Shown here: one piece after another, positions 63,892 through 64,000 of the stretch
How positions within the stretch are numbered: the stretch's first letter is position 1
Layout of the letters: the number at the start of each line of letters is the position of its first letter
NCBI RefSeq assembly: GCF_026309355.1
Contig: NZ_JAPJZK010000001.1
Span: forward strand, 3,926,501-3,990,500
Reading direction: 5' to 3'
DNA: 64,000 nucleotides
DNA from: Spartinivicinus marinus
Lineage (GTDB): Bacteria; Pseudomonadota; Gammaproteobacteria; Pseudomonadales; Zooshikellaceae
Notes under the pieces: model-generated
What the model was told of the DNA's origin: nothing
What the model saw: the letters and a program-made list of their open reading frames with translations, nothing else
Database searches by the model: none
Made by a program: the position numbers and the translations under genes

Positions 63892-64000
63892 TCTGAGATT
63901 CCCGGTGTTAAAAAGGAGGATATTCACTTAACACTTGAAAATGGCACATTAACGTTAGAAGCTGAAACCAAACAGGAAGGTAAGGAGGAAAGAGAAGGTA
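63892..64000 (+). pseudogene. 5'-truncated Hsp20 (small heat-shock protein) fragment, runs past the window
   Basis: The frame reads SEIPGVKKEDIHLTLENGTL and on to EAETKQEGKEEREG, the start of an alpha-crystallin domain. A TAG lies immediately upstream at 63889, and no start codon precedes EIPGV, so the usual first 40 or so residues are absent. It begins 25 bp after the terD-like stop. Either a truncated remnant or, less likely, an unusual internal start. Confidence 0.7.

Overview
The window reads as chromosome of a low-GC gammaproteobacterium related to the Pseudomonas/Oceanospirillales lineages. The best evidence is gene order. Going down the window, ychF-pth-rplY-(tRNA-Gln)-prs-ispE-lolB-TPR protein, then hemA-prfA-prmC-moeB, hemH, mqo, a PA4642-like gene, hpt and upp follow, from memory, the Pseudomonas aeruginosa PA4673-to-PA4640 backbone, with other genes inserted. 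LPS-type acyltransferase, LolB, YajG and YdbH/YnbE/YdbL show an outer membrane. A marine member such as Zooshikella/Spartinivicinus is only a guess.

Layout. 1-7.6 kb: ppk2 divergent from a Na/Pi cotransporter, a coiled-coil protein, a TatD nuclease, two paralogous micro-protein genes, an LpxL-type acyltransferase and a lipoprotein. 7.7-13.5 kb: an orphan gene, the yecA-ydbH-ynbE-ydbL lipid-transport operon and a 57-aa gene. 14.2-16.1 kb: a secreted trypsin-like protease with PKD and PPC domains. 16-35.8 kb: the conserved housekeeping core (three tRNAs, translation factors, PRPP synthase, isoprenoid, heme and lipoprotein genes, nhaA, an adenylate cyclase and an Mqo-type oxidoreductase).

36.6-48.6 kb: apparent insertion between mqo and the PA4642-like gene. 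It holds an ATP-grasp/GNAT fusion, a second ATP-grasp, a complete oppABCDF operon, a PP-loop enzyme and a Wzx-like flippase. Repeats sharing a 14-bp identical core lie at both ends. 49-51.2 kb returns to the backbone (hpt, upp). 51.2-58.8 kb is accessory: a GT39-type glycosyltransferase, an SMR-type flippase and a HAD-UbiA fusion resembling decaprenyl-phosphate phosphoribosyltransferase (a possible lipid-linked pentose pathway), then aldehyde dehydrogenase, a small subunit and a GMC oxidoreductase. 59-64 kb: a PEP-CTERM protein, decayed secreted-protein genes, an LpxR-type lipid A deacylase, a TerD-family protein and an Hsp20 remnant.

The main discoveries are a MITE-like repeat family with at least five copies, two micro-protein genes with strong Shine-Dalgarno sequences, a candidate lipid-linked ribose module, and a paired ATP-grasp locus beside a peptide transporter.
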